This document shows, one piece after another, positions 22,947-24,295 of a stretch of DNA of 24,295 bases (position 1 is its first letter; each line of letters begins with the position of its first letter). The stretch covers positions 1 to 24,295 of the forward strand of contig CALDGV010000006.1 of assembly GCA_937941745.1 (NCBI GenBank), written 5' to 3'. This DNA is from an uncultured Prosthecobacter sp. (GTDB lineage Bacteria > Verrucomicrobiota > Verrucomicrobiia > Verrucomicrobiales > Verrucomicrobiaceae). The notes under the pieces were generated by a model. It searched no databases. It saw only the letters and a list, made by a program, of their open reading frames with translations, and was not told where the DNA came from. A program made the position numbers and the translations under genes.

Positions 22947-23913
22947 TGGCCGGAAGCACCAGCCAGCCATCAGCGCGGACTTGGAGCAGGTTGAGGCAGG
23001 AGTCCGACTGTGCTTTTTCGGGGTAGTTTACCCAGAGCGTGAGGCTCTTGGTCAGGCTGCCCTCCACCTTTCCTCCCAATTCCTGAAGCAGCCAGCGACC
23101 AGGAATGCTTTCACGCAGGCAGTAGGCATGAACCTCATCGGCGCCATCCGGAGAAGCAACCTTGAGTGCAAGGTGCGTGCCTGCATCCCGGAACTCAAAC
23201 GCATGATGATCACTCAGCGTCACATAGCCACGCAGCATCACCGGCTGGGTGGACCGTGACTTTTTGAGGTCGGCGAAGCTCTTCTGCGAATAGCCGACGA
23301 AACTTTCCCAGTCGAGCACCAGACGGCCCGTCAGGGAACGCCGCAAGGTCAGCTCCAGCCTGCCATCGTGGCGACCGCTTCGATAGATGAGGACCACGAT
23401 CTCTGAGTCTTCGATTCGATAGTGCGCCTGATCCAGCAAGGTTCCCAGGCTGGGATCAATCTGGTGCTGAACCTCGTAGTAATCCTCCATGAGGCCACGC
23501 ACCCTTTCTGGCTCAAACACAAACGGGAGCCGGTCCTGCCAGGCAGACGCCGACAGGTATTTGCGCACGACCTGCTCCGCTTCTTGGAAGAGCAGCCCCG
23601 CATCTGCCAGAGGCAGGACCTCCACCGCCAGTTTCGCAGGGACAGGCAAATCGCTGCCATTAAAGCGCCCGGGTGACGGGCTGTTCAAGGGCGGAGCCGG
23701 ATGCCCAGGCTGGGTCTTTTCCACCGGGTGGCTGCTGCTGGAAGCCGCCCTCTGCTGATCCTCTTTGGCAGCCAAAGCCAGCACCATCTGACGGTGTTCC
23801 AGCACATGGAAATGATACCTCCAGCCAATGACAAGCACCAGCGTCAGCAGCAGGCACAAGGTGAATGCCGCAGCCATGAAGGCGCGATATGAGGCGGGAG
23901 TGGCACTGGACAT
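22939..23913 (-). CDS. Membrane-anchored protein of unknown function
   Basis: The 324-residue protein has one N-terminal transmembrane helix (about 11-31, FMAAAFTLCLLLTLVLVIGW), then a Ser/Pro-rich linker (about 55-85) and a large domain (about 90-324). The domain begins AEQVVRKYLSASAWQDRLPF, then PERVRGLMEDYYEVQ, and later contains beta-rich text such as YRSGRHDGRLELTLRRSL and VTLSDHHAFEFRDAG. The piece R-L-P-F-V-x-x-P-E-R-V-R looks like a recurring motif, but I do not recognise a named family. The bulk should lie in the periplasm. I chose the ATG at 23913 because the longer frame to 24009 adds 32 residues of no clear character. No catalytic residues can be named. Confidence 0.75.
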   Translation of the reverse strand: MSSATPASYRAFMAAAFTLCLLLTLVLVIGWRYHFHVLEHRQMVLALAAKEDQQRAASSSSHPVEKTQPGHPAPPLNSPSPGRFNGSDLPVPAKLAVEVLPLADAGLLFQEAEQVVRKYLSASAWQDRLPFVFEPERVRGLMEDYYEVQHQIDPSLGTLLDQAHYRIEDSEIVVLIYRSGRHDGRLELTLRRSLTGRLVLDWESFVGYSQKSFADLKKSRSTQPVMLRGYVTLSDHHAFEFRDAGTHLALKVASPDGADEVHAYCLRESIPGRWLLQELGGKVEGSLTKSLTLWVNYPEKAQSDSCLNLLQVRADGWLVLPAKK

Positions 23914-24194
23914 GGAGGCTGAAGAGCCTCCCGATAAGCCAAGAAAGCCGCTCTGAATCAAGCTTTTATGCAGAGCACAGCCCAGGGCTGCGAAACATGA
24001 CGCCCCCAATCAGCAGAGCCCAGAGAATCATCATCTCCGCTTTGAGGCTGATGAGTGGTCGGGCCGGCGAGATTCGAGCTCACGACCTCCTGCGGCCCTG
24101 CAAACTGGCTTCGCGCACTCGGCATGGCGTGTTGTAGTTAGGCAAACCTGCCGCACACGGATACGGGAGCCTGTGGGGTGACACCGGAGGCAGG
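23914..24194. other. Gene-free stretch between two minus-strand genes
   Basis: About 280 bases with no credible complete gene. It contains the 3' tRNA-like fragment (24056-24087) and the inverted repeat near 24145-24196. The rest shows no clear promoter boxes or terminator. Confidence 0.5.
24056..24087 (-). other. Isolated 3' tRNA-like fragment (T arm, acceptor, CCA)
   Basis: On the minus strand the sequence reads GGTC, then a T stem GTGAG paired with CTCGC around loop CTCGAAT, then CGGCCCG, discriminator A and CCA. This is the layout of a tRNA 3' end with an encoded CCA. Upstream on that strand I find no matching 5' acceptor half (a CGGGCCG-like piece at the right distance), and the D-arm and anticodon-arm positions do not pair. 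It is therefore not a complete tRNA. It could be a pseudogene or the duplicated 3' end left by an integrase (att site). Confidence 0.45.
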
Positions 24195-24295
24195 TTAAGG
24201 CGTCGGCGGCGCAGGTGGCGGCGGCGGTTCCTCCGGTGACGACGGGTTCTCCAGCAGATGCTGCTGCATGTAGAGGTTCAGCTTCTCGGGCTGGC
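24195..24295 (-). CDS. C-terminal tail of a Pro-rich protein, cut by window edge
   Basis: The minus strand from the right edge reads in one frame to a TAA at 24197-24195, giving QPEKLNLYMQQHLLENPSSP followed by EEPPPPPAPPTP. The tail is Pro-rich and acidic-to-neutral, like a disordered C-terminus. The start and identity lie outside the window, so no function can be given. An 8-bp inverted repeat (24145-24152 with 24189-24196) overlaps the stop and may be a weak terminator on the minus strand, without a T run. Confidence 0.5.
   Translation of the reverse strand, partial: QPEKLNLYMQQHLLENPSSPEEPPPPPAPPTP

Noticed and set aside
24050..24135. Complete tRNA or tmRNA on the minus strand
   Set aside because: Only the T arm, acceptor half and CCA fit. 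No 5' acceptor half pairs at the right distance, the anticodon arm has mismatches, and no tmRNA tag frame or GGG start is seen.

Overview
The window looks like chromosomal DNA of a Gram-negative bacterium of the Verrucomicrobia, perhaps Prosthecobacter or a relative. That placement is inference. It rests on a Tat-exported DUF1552 protein, an HGSNAT/DUF5009-type acyltransferase, secreted NHL and PIG-L proteins, a bamA-ompH-lpxD outer-membrane cluster, and the near absence of Shine-Dalgarno sequences. GC content is fairly high and even, apart from an AT-richer gap at about 3.55-3.89 kb. I see no insertion sequence, phage gene, CRISPR array or complete RNA gene.

Layout. 1-3493 (all minus): a GNAT acetyltransferase, a cytosolic nitrilase-family hydrolase and the MscL channel form a tight operon. 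Downstream lies a circularly permuted ATP-grasp protein that runs off the left edge. 3494-3891 is an AT-rich gap leading to a NarL/FixJ-type response regulator (GTG start) whose phospho-acceptor Asp is replaced by Glu, followed by a strong terminator. 4661-8298 (plus): a membrane acyltransferase, a Tat-exported DUF1552 protein and an exported PIG-L deacetylase, again closed by a strong terminator. 8583-9567: a tiny putative lipoprotein and an unrecognised secreted protein. 9741-13921: bamA, ompH/skp, a terminator and lpxD, the conserved outer-membrane/lipid A neighbourhood.

13922-18574: a DUF58 protein abuts lpxD tail to tail, with the two stop codons sharing one TGATCA. After it come an exported two-domain nitrilase-family hydrolase, a secreted Gly/Arg-rich protein on the other strand and a transglutaminase-like protease. 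18584-22547: a Rep/PcrA/UvrD helicase, an exported NHL beta-propeller and a CPBP (CAAX-like) membrane protease. 22658-24295: a small ferredoxin with a UUCG-loop terminator, a membrane-anchored protein of unknown function, a 3' tRNA-like fragment without a tRNA body, and the C-terminal tail of a Pro-rich protein cut by the right edge.

Functionally this is mostly cell-envelope biology: outer-membrane protein insertion, lipid A synthesis, turgor release, envelope glycan acylation and deacylation, and secreted hydrolases. No single new system is proven. The points most worth checking are the Asp-to-Glu receiver, the Shine-Dalgarno-free starts, the acyltransferase/PIG-L pairing, the split GNAT-nitrilase pair, the ATP-grasp and transglutaminase sharing a neighbourhood, and the isolated tRNA 3' end.
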